From Cynocephalus volans (lineage: Eukaryota > Chordata > Mammalia > Dermoptera > Cynocephalidae), in assembly GCF_027409185.1 (NCBI RefSeq), contig NC_084460.1, positions 61,144,501 to 61,208,500 of the forward strand: a DNA stretch of 64,000 nucleotides, written 5' to 3'. The notes under the pieces are model-generated. The model saw nothing but the letters and a program-made list of their open reading frames with translations, did no database searches and was not told the origin of the DNA. Shown in pieces: positions 35,148-45,347 of this stretch (positions within the stretch are counted from its first letter, which is position 1; every line of letters starts with the position of its first letter). The position numbers were made by a program, and so were the translations under genes.

Positions 35148-35785
35148 AACTTGCACATCCATGCAATGGAATATTAGTCAGCTATAAAAAGAAATGAGTG
35201 TTCAAGCCACAAAAATACGTGGAGGAAGTTTACATGAATATGCTTAATGAAAGAAACCAATCTGAAGACTAGTGTATAATTCCAACTATAGGACAGTTAG
35301 GAAAAGGCAAGACTATGGAGACAGTAAAAAGACCAGTGGTTTCCAGGGTTTTGGGGAAGAAATGAGTAGGGAAGCACAGGGTATGGTTTGGGTGATGAAC
35401 GTATTCTGTATAAACTGTAATGGTGGATAATAATTTTGCATTTGTGAAAACCCATTGAACTGTATGACACAAAGTGCAAACCCTGATGTAGACAATGGAC
35501 TTTAGTTAATAATAATGTATCAATATTAGTTCCATAACATTGAGTTCTGAAAGTTCTTTGTATTTTTTAGATATAAATACTTTATTGGATATGTGGCTTG
35601 GAAATTATTCCAAATATTCCACCGTATGGATGTGACCCTAACATAACACAGTAATGCAGGATGTTAATAATCAGGGAAACTCTGTGCTGGGTGTTGGCAT
35701 GTGTACATAGAACTCTATGTACTATCTGCTCAATTATACTGTAAATCTAAAATTCTTTGGAAAACAAACCCTATTATTTAAAAAA
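35148..35785 (+). mobile_element. L1M 3' end (with a short reversed L1 piece)
   Basis: Late 3' sequence of an L1M: 'gcaatggaatattagtcagctataaaaag', 'gtgaaaacccattgaactgtatgac', 'tctgctcaattatactgtaaatctaaaa'. It directly follows the inter-ORF spacer, so ORF2 is missing. Bases about 35552-35615 read as a reversed ORF2 fragment inside it. Confidence 0.75.
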
Positions 35786-35884
35786 ATCTGAGTATCATTT
35801 TTCCTCATTTTACAATGAGGATAGAGGATTAGGTTATCTTTAACTTTCCTTCTGTCTTTAATATTTATAATTTTCCACTTTTAT

Positions 35885-35950
35885 TTATTTTTGGGGTGTG
35901 GCTGGTGTTACTAGCACCATGCTCTAACCATGAGCTAACCAGCCAGCCCG
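35885..35950 (-). mobile_element. CYN SINE, internally shortened
   Basis: 'ggggtgtggctggtgttactagcaccatgctctaaccatgagctaaccagccagccc'-type text: the SINE body lacks about 25 bp between the 3' end and the B box. Confidence 0.8.
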
Positions 35951-35983
35951 ATTTTTCCCTTTTAAATAGTTTTTAAATTTTTA

Positions 35984-38900
35984 CTTATTTATTCATTTAT
36001 TCTAAAATACTTATTTATTTTTGATTTTACATATCGATGGGGTACAGAGTTGATTATCAGTATTTGTGTACAGTATTTGATAATCAAATCAATATTGTTA
36101 GCATGTTCATTATTACATATCATAATTACTCTTTGTGTCCCTTACCCAATTATTCCCAAACCCTTCTTTCCCTCTCCATTTCTCACCTCTAGTATCTATG
36201 TCTGTTATCTCCTTCTGAAAGTTCGACATTTTATTGTGGTCTTTCTTTTCTTTTTTCTTTTCTTTTCTTTTCTCTCTCTCTTGCTCCCACTTACGAGAGA
36301 GGACATGCAGTATTTCTCTCTCAGTGCCTGGCTTATTTCACCTAACATAATTTTCTCCAAGCTCATCCATGTTGCAGCAAATGGCAAACTTTCATTCTTT
36401 TTTATGGCTGAGTAGTATCCCATTGTGTATATATACCACTTTTTCCTTATCTAGTCATCCGTTGATGGACGTTTGGATTGGTTCCATATCTTGGCTATTG
36501 TAAATAGAGCTGCAATGAACATGGGAGTGGAGGTTCCCTTCAACAAGATGATTTACATTCCTTATTGCTGGGTCATATCCCATCTGTAGTTGTTTGAGAA
36601 ACCTCCATACTGTTTTCCATAACAGCTGTAATAGTTTACAGTCACACCAACAGTGCAGAAGAGTTCCCTTTTCTCCACATCCTTGTTTTCCATTTGCATT
36701 TCCCTGATGATTAGTGATGTTGAGCATCTTTTCATGTACCTGTTGGTTATTTGTATGTCTTCCTTTGAAAAATGTCTATTCAGCTCCTTTGCTCATTTTT
36801 AATTGGATTATTCTTTTTTTTTTTTTTTTTTTACTATGAAGTTGAGTTCCTTGTATATTCTGGATATTAATCCCTTGTTGGATGTGTAGTTTGCAAATAT
36901 TTTCTCCCAATATGTAGGTTGTCTTTTCACCCTGTTGATTGTTTCCTTTGCTGTGCAGAAGCATTTTAGTTTGATATAATTCCATTTGTTTATTTTTTCT
37001 TTTGTTGTCTGTGCTTTTGGGTCTTATGCATAAAGTCTTTGCCCAGTTCTACATCCTGAAGTGTTTCCCCTATGTTTTCTTCTAGGAATTTTATAGTTTT
37101 GGGTCTTATACTTAAGTTTTTAATCCATTTTGAGTTGATTTTGGTATATGGTGAGAGGTATGGGTCTAGTTTCATTCTTCTACACATGGATGTACAGTTT
37201 TCCTAGCACCATTTGCTGAAGAGGCTGTCCTTTTCCCAATGTATGTTCTTGGTGCCTTTGCCAAAGATCAGTTGGCTTTAAGTACCTGGGTTGATTTCTG
37301 GGTTCTCTATTCTGGTCCCTAGGTACATGGTGTGTTTTTATGCCAGTACCATGTTGTTTTGGTTACTATAGCTTTGTAATATAGTTTGAAGTCAACGTAG
37401 TGTAATGCTTCTGGTTTTTTGAATTGTTCTGGCTATTTGGGGTCTTTTGCTGTTCCATGTAAATGTTAGAATTCTTTTTTCTATTTCTGTGAAGAATGTC
37501 ATTGGTGTTTTGATGGGGATTGCATTGAATCTGTAGACTGCTTTGGGTAGTATGGACATTTTCACCATGTTAATTCTTCCAATCCATGAACAAGGAATGT
37601 CTTTCTGTTGCTTTGCCTCACATGGTGTGGCAGAGATGCAAAAAGGATTACTCAAAGCCCATTTCTTCTGAGCAGTGAGACACCCTTAAGGGGTTAACTT
37701 CCTGGAACCCTCAAGAGAGAAATTAATCCCAGACTGGGGTTCTGTCTCCAGTATTTATTCTCCAGGCCAGAAAGTTATAGAAAAGGAACACAGATGGAGT
37801 CATGGCTAAGTATAGTTTAACAATAGAAGCTGGTAACATCAGTTAAATAACAAAGTGACATTCCATAATGCAATTTGCAAAAAGTTAAGTCGATCCACCA
37901 ACAAAAGCTTGTTCTTAGCAAATATTTTCTTTCCCTACAGCAATTTCCTTAGTACATTAACGTAATAATCAAGTAAGGTTAACCTGCACCAAGGACATCT
38001 ACCCGTTGAGACAGCAATTTTGCTGTGTTACAATTCTATATCTACAATAGAGACTTTAGTCTGGAGAAAGTTTCCTGTCTTTTCCAAGCTTAACATTTCT
38101 ATATGTAATTTTAAAAACTTAGGTTAAACCTGAAACTACAGGGCTTTGGAAACTAGGCCCTGTGAAATACATTTGCTTTATAAATGTTAGTATACTCCAC
38201 ATCTTTCCATCTTTTGGTGTCCTCTTCTATTTCTTTCAGCAGAGTTTTGTAGTTCTCATTACAGAGATCTTTCACCTCTTTGGTAAAATTTATTCCTAGG
38301 TATTTTATTCTTTTGGTAGCTGTTGTAAATGGGTTTGCTTTCTTGATTTCTTTTTCTGCTTATTCATTGTTGGTGTATAAGAATACTACTGATTTTTGTG
38401 TATTGATTTTGTATCCTGCAACTTTACTGAATTCATTTATCAGCTCTTAAGAATTTTTTGGTAGAGGTTAGAGTTTTTTGGTAGAGGTTACGGGTTTTTC
38501 TAGATATAGGATTATGTCATCTGCAAACAGTGACAATTTGACTTCATCTTTTCCAATCTGGATGCTCTTTATTTCTTTCTCTTGTCTGATTGCTCTGGCT
38601 GATACTTCTAATACTATGTTGAACAGGAATGGGGAGAGTGGGCATCCTTGTCTTGTTCTTGCTCTTAAAGGAAAATCTTTCAGTTTTTCCTCATTCAGGA
38701 TGATGTTGGTAATGGGTTTGTAATATATGGATTTTCCGGTGTCGAGATATTTTCCTTCTATACCTAATTTGTTGAGGGTCTTTATCATGAAGAGATGCTG
38801 AATTTTGTCACATGTTTTTTCTGCATCTATTGAGATAGTCATATGGTTTTTTTTTCTTGCTTTTGTTGATGTGGTGTATTACATTTATAGATTTGCATGT

Positions 38901-39155
38901 GTTGTATCCCTGGGATGAATCCCACTTGATCATGGTGTGTAATCTTTTTGATGTGCTGTTGTATTCTCTTTGCTAATATCTTGTTGAGGATTATTACATC
39001 TATGGTCATCAAGGATATTGGCCTGTGTCTTTCTTTTTTTGTTGTGGCTTTGTTTGATTTTGGTATCAGGGTGATGCTGGTCTCATAAAATAAATTTGGG
39101 AGAATTGCCTCTGTTTCAATTTTTTGGAATAGTTTGAGAAGGATTGGTTTTAAGC
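35984..39155 (-). mobile_element. LINE-1 copy 3, 3' portion of a twin-primed insertion
   Basis: Minus-strand L1 from its 3'UTR/poly(A) (left) back to the reverse transcriptase start ('[18 protein letters not shown]' wording near 39060-39150). ORF2 fragments are readable at 38468-38842 ([22 protein letters not shown]) and 36455-36727 (cysteine-rich end with DCK intact), but there are many stops. A solo LTR interrupts it at 37606-38201. At 39156 the strand switches. Confidence 0.9.
37606..38201 (-). mobile_element. Solo LTR, family B (class II-like), in L1 copy 3
   Basis: 596 bp, TG...CA, with a 6-bp duplication TCTTTC at 37600-37605 and 38202-38207, the size typical of betaretrovirus-like (ERVK) integration. 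Read on minus it has TATAAAG early and AATAAATAC about 150 bp before its end. The L1 text joins perfectly once the insert and one duplication are skipped. I cannot name the family. Confidence 0.8.
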
Positions 39156-39156
39156 A

Positions 39157-40219
39157 ACTGCTATTGGATCTAAAAGAACTAAACCCCAACACAGTAATAC
39201 TTGGGGACTTTAACACACTGCTTGCAGCATTGGACAGAAAATTTAGACAAAGAACCAACAGAGAAATATTGGACTTAAACAACACTTTAGACCAAATAAA
39301 CCTGACAGACATATACAGAACATTTTATCCAACAACAACAGAATGTACATTCTTCTCATCAGCACATGGATCATTCTTCAGGACAGACCACATGTTAGGT
39401 CACAAATCAAGTCTCAACAAATTTAAAAAGATTGAAATTATATCAAGTATATTTTCACACTATAATGGAATAAAATTAGAAATTAACAACAAACAAAACT
39501 AGGGAAACTATCAAATTCATGGAAATTAAACAACATGCCCCTGAGCGACCAGTAGATCAAAGAAGAAATAAAGCAGGAAATAAAAATATTCCTTGAATCA
39601 AGTGAAAATACAAGTACAATTTACCAAAACCTATGGGATATTGCAAAAGTACTAAGAAGGAAGTTTTCTGCAATAAGCGCTTACATCAAAAGAATAGAAA
39701 GACTTCAGATAAACAACCTACTGTTAAATCTCAAAGAACTAGAAAAACAAGATCAATCTAATCCCCAAACTAGGAGATGAAAGAAATAACATCTAGCAGA
39801 ACTAAATAAAATAGAAATCAAAAGAATTATAAAAAGAAATCAATGAAACAAAAAGTTCATTCTTTGAGAGGATAAACAAAATAAACAAGCCACTGGCCAG
39901 ACTAACTAAAAAAAGAAGAGAGAAGACCTGAATAACAAAAATCAGAAATGAAAAAAGAGACATTACAACTGATACAACAGAAATACAAAGAATCATTACA
40001 GACTATTATGAGTGACTATATGCCAACAAATTTGAAAACCTGGAGGAAATGGATAAAATTCTGGATACATGCAAACTACCAAGACTGAACCAAGAAGAAA
40101 TATAAAACCTGAACAGGCTAATAACAAGCAACAAGATTGATGCGGTAATCAACAGTCTCCCAACTAAGAAAAGCCCAGGACCAGATGCCTTTACTGCTGA
40201 ATTCTACCAAACCTTTAAA
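39157..40219 (+). mobile_element. LINE-1 copy 3, inverted 5' portion
   Basis: Plus-strand ORF2 from the endonuclease ('[12 protein letters not shown]', 39170-39230) to '[15 protein letters not shown]' at the right end. This is exactly the part of ORF2 that precedes the minus-strand block at 35984-39155. It encodes no intact protein. Confidence 0.88.
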
Positions 40220-40221
40220 GA

Positions 40222-40637
40222 CTTTTTTAGTTTAGATCAATTTTATGTTCAGAGAAAAACTGAGCAGAAAGTAGAGTTCCCATATGCACCTGCTCCCAAT
40301 TCCAGCTTCTTCCACTATCAACATCCTGCACTAGCGTGGTGGCCCTGTTGTTAAAATCAATGAATCTACCACATCAATTTTGTTTGTTTGAGAAATTCTT
40401 AAAATAGTTTCTCCTCATGTATAGAAAAAAAAATCTCAACCTTAACCTCAGATTTAATACAAAAATCAGATCAAAATGGATTTTAGATTTTAGTGTAAAA
40501 CATAAACTTTATAAGAAGCATAGGATAAATTCTTCAAGACACAGGGGTTGGTGAACAGTTCTTAGACATATCACTAAAAGTAAGATACATAAGAGAAAAA
40601 AATTGATACATTGTACTTCAACAAAATTAAAAACTTT
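40222..40637. mobile_element. Old L1M fragments (3' end on minus, then ORF2 on plus)
   Basis: 40222-40375 reads on minus like an L1M 3' end ('tttatgttcagagaaaaactgag', 'cactatcaacatcctgcactag'). About 40440-40637 is ORF2 text on plus ('aaaatggattttagattttag', 'attgatacattgtacttcaacaaaattaaaaac'). Confidence 0.6.
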
Positions 40638-40735
40638 TGGACTGGCTGGTTAGCTTTGTTGGTTAGAGCGCCGCCTTGTAATGCCAAGGTAAAGGGTAAA
40701 GGGTTTGGGTCCCTGTACTGGCCAGCAGCCAAAAA
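40638..40735 (+). mobile_element. CYN SINE monomer
   Basis: Forward copy 'ggactggctggttagctttgttggttagagcgccgcc' with a local duplication 'taaagggtaaagggt' in the B-box half and an A-rich tail. Confidence 0.92.
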
Positions 40736-40760
40736 AAAAATAAATAAATAAAATATTTTG

Positions 40761-40847
40761 GGCTGGCTGGTTAGCTCAGTTGGTTAGAGCACCACCTTGT
40801 AACACCAAGGACAAGTGTTCAGATTCCTATACTGGCTAGCTGCCAAA
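40761..40847 (+). mobile_element. CYN SINE monomer
   Basis: Forward copy 'gggctggctggttagctcagttggttagagcaccaccttg' with near-tRNA-Ile sequence through the A box. It lies 25 bp downstream of the previous copy, in the same orientation. Confidence 0.93.
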
Positions 40848-41046
40848 AATAAGATGTTTCCTTTTTTAACCCCCCAACCAGGGAAAGGTTCAGATAAACA
40901 GAAATGCAACTTTCTTAGAAGCTCTGCACTATCACTTAGTTGTATGTTAAAACTAAGCAAACTTTGGTTTTGTTTATGTATCATGTAGCATAAGACCAAG
41001 TTAAGACATAAAAATGTAAACAACCAATTCTAATAAGTGGTGAATT

Positions 41047-41064
41047 AAAAACAATTCCTTTTTT
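41047..41064. repeat. Target-site duplication, left copy
   Basis: AAAAACAATTCCTTTTTT, identical to 45330-45347 and preceded by AATT, matching the TT/AAAA L1 endonuclease site. Confidence 0.9.
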
Positions 41065-42053
41065 GAGGGCATGGATGAAGAGGGGGTAAGTGAGTGGTAG
41101 CGTTTGGTGGGGTTAGTGAGGCAGAGTGTGGACAGGCCCCTGCACACGCTGACAGTCCCCACTGAGGTGAGATTAGAGGAAAGTGAAGAGACATTTGTGG
41201 AAACGTTGCGGGCTGCATTGACAGGGAGGGGGATGACCACAAAAAGTTTTTTTTGAAGTGGGAGACAGATGAGTCGCTCGAGGACCAGTCTGATTTGCTG
41301 AGGACTGCATCATCCCTGCAGACCTGAAACTTCCATGTTCCAGCTGTCTCTTATCAATTATTTCTGCTTCCAAAAGTTATCCTTCTCACTTTGCTTCCAC
41401 CATCTTGCAACGTGAGACCCCTGGGTCACTGTCACCACGACCAGATGGACTTTGGACTTCCCAGCCTCAGAAACTCTGGAGAGACATACAATGTAATGTC
41501 ATTAGATTAAGAAATAGACGTGGTGTTATTATCCTGGAAGAGAACAGGCTCGTCCATTTCTTAGTAGGTGTCAGAGAATGAGGAGGAACTTCAGTTGCAC
41601 CGGAGCTGAGTACGATATTTGGTTTGCAAGAGGAGTGAAGAAAATCCGCCGGCATCGCCTGAGCCCTGCTCCCAAGAAGGGTGCTGCTTCCCCCGGGGAG
41701 GGGGACAAAGACCCCCCACCGCCGGCCCATGAGGATATTGCCGTGAAAGACTCAGCGGCTGCAGCAGGAACTGGACCCGGCACTGGGGCGGCGGCGGCAC
41801 CGCCTTCTCACCCAAACATCAGGGCCCTCCAGACCCAGGAGCCCCAACAATATCTCCTCAAGCCAAAGCCCCAGGACCCCAAGGACTGCATTTGCACACC
41901 CTCCCACCCAACTCCTCCTCAGGGCCTGACCTGACTGAAGGACATTTACCAGCCAACTGCTCCCACCAACTCGCCCTAAGAGAGCCAGTATGCCTGCTGT
42001 GTTCATCAGACTGCCCAGTGGAACAGAAGATACTCTGCTCATTTCATCTGATC
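41065..42053 (+). other. Non-L1-like leader of copy 2 (contains MaLR LTR piece and GC-rich ORF)
   Basis: 41065-41390 is not recognised. 41390-41490 matches the 3' part of a MaLR LTR on plus ('cttccaccatcttgcaa', 'gagacccctgggtcactg', 'ggactttggacttcccagcctc'). 41578-41934 is a GC-rich, Pro/Ala-rich 118-codon open frame of unknown nature. It joins L1 sequence 26 bp before the ORF1 ATG. Nothing separates it from the L1 inside the TSDs, so it appears to have travelled with the L1 RNA. Confidence 0.6.
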
Positions 42054-42079
42054 TGTGGACTGTGAAACCCCCTGCCACA

Positions 42080-43063
42080 ATGAATAAACATCAAAGAAAG
42101 GATACCAGAAATACGAAAAATCAAGAAAGTATACCACCAAAAGATAATAAATCTCAAGCTCTAGATCCTATAGAACAAGAAGCCCTTGAAATGACTGACC
42201 AGGAATTTCGAGTGATAATTCTAAGGAAACTGAATGAGATACAAGAAAACTCAGCTACACATCATGATGAAACGATGAAAAGTATACAGGACCTGAAAGA
42301 GGAAATGTACAAGGAAATCAATGTCTTGAAAAAAAATGTAGCAGAACTTGCCGAACTGAAGAAGTTATTCAGCGAAATAAAAAACACAACAGAGAGTTTA
42401 ACCAACAGGCTTGTGGAAGTTGAAGAGAGAACCTCTGAACTTGAAGATGGGCTGTTTGAAATAACACAAGCAGACAAAAAAAAAAAAAAAGAAAAAAGAA
42501 TCAAAGGCATTGAAGAAAATCTGAGAGAGATATCAGACAACCTTAAGCGCTCAAATATCTGAGTCATGGGTATTCCAGAAGGAGAGGAAAAAGGAGATTG
42601 CATTGAAAACATATTCAACAAAATAGTGGCAGAAAACTTCCCAGGTATAGGAATCACAGATCTTCAGATCCAGGAAGCTCAACGATCTCCAAACGTATTC
42701 AACCCAAAAAGGTCTTCTCCAAGACATGTTATAGTCAAATTGGCAAAACTCAAAGAAAAAGAGAGAATCTTAAAAGTTGCAAGAGAGAAGCATAAAATCA
42801 CCTATAAGGGAGCCCCAATCAGGCTAACATCAGACTTTTCATCACAAACCCTAAAAGCCAGAAAGGAATGGGATGATATATTCAAAATACTAAAAGACAG
42901 AGACTGTCAGCCAAGAATACTCTACCCTGCAAGGCTATCCTTCCGAAATGAAGGGCAAATAGTATATTTCTCAGACAAACAAAAACTGTGGGAGTTCACT
43001 ACCACACGACCACCCATACAAGAAATTCTCAAGGGAGTACTGGGTTTGGTTCCTGACAAATAA
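42080..43063 (+). pseudogene. L1 ORF1, one in-frame TGA
   Basis: Better preserved than in copy 1: open from ATG 42080 to 42559, then TGA at 42560-42562, then open again in the same frame from 42563 to 43063. The N-terminal part is Lys/Gln-rich, the coiled coil covers roughly codons 50-130, and the RRM and C-terminal domain lie after the stop (ending 'VLGLVPDK'). Read through the stop it would be about 327 codons, a normal ORF1 size. The single TGA sits exactly where copy 1 has it. Confidence 0.9.
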
Positions 43064-43249
43064 CTACCACTGCCATAAAAACCCAAGAAAAATCAAAACC
43101 CACTAGTATAATAAAAAAGGCATTCATGAAGAGAAAACAAACAAAAAGGCTATCTACAACCTAAGGAACCAACAAACACAGAAAACAAACAGTAAACCAG
43201 AAAGCAAGGAATAAAAGACACCTAAGACAACCAAACAACAATCAACAAA

Positions 43250-45080
43250 ATGCTAGGAATAAATGAACACTATTCAATAACAACTCTTAATGTAAAAAGC
43301 TTAAATTTCCCAATCAAAAGACACAGACTGGCTGACTGAATTAAAAAGGGGGACCCAACTATATGCTGCCTTCAAGAGACCCACCTAACCCATAAAGACT
43401 CACATAGACTAAGAGTGAAAGGATGGAAAAAGATTTACCATGCAAACAGAAAAGAAAAACGAGCTGGAGTAGCTATTCTTATATCTGACAAAGTAGACTT
43501 TAAATTAAAAACCATAAAAGGAGACAATGAGGGACACTACTTAATGATAAAAGGACTGATCCATCAAGAAGACATAACAATCATAAATATGTACGCACCC
43601 AATGTTGGAGCAGCCAGATTTATAAAACAAACTCTATTAGACCTAAAGAAGGAAATAGACACTAATACTATAATAGCAAGGGACCTGAACACCCACTGTC
43701 AATATTGGACAGATCATCTAGGCAAAGAATCAGCAGAGAAACACAAGATCTAAACAATACTCTAGACCAATTTGACTTGGCAGATATCTACAGAACATTC
43801 CATCCAACAACCTCAGAATATTCATTCTTCTCATCAGCACATGGATCATTCTCCAGGATAGATCACATATTAGGTCACAAACCAAGTCTCAACAAATTCA
43901 AAAAAATTGAAATTATCCCAAAAACAGACACACTGATCAATGGAATAGAATAGAGAATCCAGAAATCAACCCACACACCTACAGCCATCTGATCTTTGAC
44001 AGAGGCACCAAGCCTATACACTGGGGAAGAGACTGCCTCTTTTGCAAATGGTGCTGGGAGAACTGGATATCAATATGTAGGAGAATGAAACTAGACCCAT
44101 ACCTTTCACCATACACTAAAGTCAACTCAAAATGGATTAAAGAATTAAATATACACCCTGAAACAATAAAACTTCTTAAAGAAAACATAGGAGAGACACT
44201 TCAGGAAATAGGACTGGACACAGACTTCATGAATACGACCCCAAAAGCACGGGCAACCAAAGGAAAAATAAACAAATGGGATTATATCAAACTAAAGAGC
44301 TTCTGCACAGCCAAAGAAACAATTAACAGAGTTAAAAGACAACCAACAGAGTGGGAGAAAACATTTGCAAAATATACATCTGACAAAGGATTAATATCCA
44401 GAATATACAAGGAACTCAAACAACTTTACAAGAAAAAAACAAGCAACCCAATTAAAAGATGGGCAAAAGAGCTAAGCAGGCATTTCTCCAAGGAAAATGT
44501 ACAAATGGCCAACAGACATATGAAAAAATGCTCAACATCACTCAGCATCCGGGAAATGCAAATCAAAACTACACTGAGATACCATCTCACCCCAGTTAGG
44601 ATGGCTAAAATCCAAAAGACTCTGAATGATAAATGCTGGCGAGCTTGCGGAGAAAAAGGAACTCTCATACATTGTTGGTGGGATTGAAAAATGGTGCAAC
44701 CTCTATGGAAAATGGTATGGAGGTTCCTCAAACAATTGCAGATAGATCTACCATATGACTCAGCTATCCCACTGCTGGGAATATACCCAGAGGAATGGAA
44801 ATCATCAAGTCGAAGGTATACCTGTTCCCCAATGTTCATCGCAGCACTCTTTACAATAGCCAAGAGTTGGAACCAGCCCAAATGTCCATCATCGGATGAG
44901 TGGATACTGAAAATGTGGTATATCTACACAATGGAATACTACTCAGCTATAAAAACGAATGAAATACTGCCATTTGCAACAACATGGATGGACCTTGAGA
45001 GAATTATATTGAAACAAGTCAGGCACAGAAAGAGAAATACCACATGTTCTCACTTATTGGTGGGAGCTAAAAATAAATAA
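43250..45080 (+). pseudogene. L1 ORF2, internally deleted
   Basis: ATG at 43250, TGA at 43337-43339 (same as copy 1), endonuclease domain to 43920 with a frameshift near 43700 (one C fewer in 'aacacccactg' than in copy 1), then the deletion junction. The C-terminal part is open at 44085-44687, ends at TGA 44685-44687 (again shared with copy 1) and resumes in frame at 44691-45080. No reverse transcriptase motif is left. Confidence 0.9.
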
Positions 45081-45347
45081 ATAAATTCACACATACACAA
45101 AAAAAAACCGGGGGGGGGGGGGGAGAAGACACAACAACTATAATTCCTTGAAGTTGATACGACAAGCAAACAGAAAGGACATTGTTGGGTGGGAGGGGGG
45201 AGAGGGAGGAGGGAGGGGGGTTTTGGTAATGGGCCACAATAATCAACCACATTGTATATCGACAAAATAAAATTAAGGAAAAAAGATATAAATAAAAATA
45301 AAAATAAATAAATTTAAAAAATTAAAAAAAAAAACAATTCCTTTTTT
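45081..45347 (+). repeat. L1 copy 2 3'UTR, A-rich tail and right TSD
   Basis: Contains a run of 14 G at about 45111-45124, a second G-rich block (45187-45220) and an A-rich tail with AAATA units. The TSD copy is 45330-45347. Confidence 0.85.

Larger units (their letters stand above)
41065..45329 (+). mobile_element. Young LINE-1, copy 2, chimeric 5' end and internal deletion
   Basis: One insertion of 4.27 kb bounded by a perfect 18-bp duplication. 41065-42053 is a leader unrelated to that of copy 1. From about 42054 ('ctgtggactgtgaaacc') it matches copy 1 closely. At 43920/43921 the text jumps from the end of the endonuclease domain to late ORF2, removing about 2.0 kb including the whole reverse transcriptase core. 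It ends with the same CA/G-rich 3'UTR and an A-rich tail. It could only have been mobilised by proteins from another L1, unless the deletion happened after insertion. Confidence 0.92.

Noticed and set aside
34947-40847. Forward tRNA-like sequences as tRNA genes
   Set aside because: They are SINE copies with altered acceptor stems, no intact anticodon arm and A-rich tails.
41578-41934. 118-codon GC-rich open frame as a real gene
   Set aside because: No homology that I recognise, and it sits within an L1 insertion bounded by a TSD. Kept as a finding about the leader, not annotated as a coding gene.
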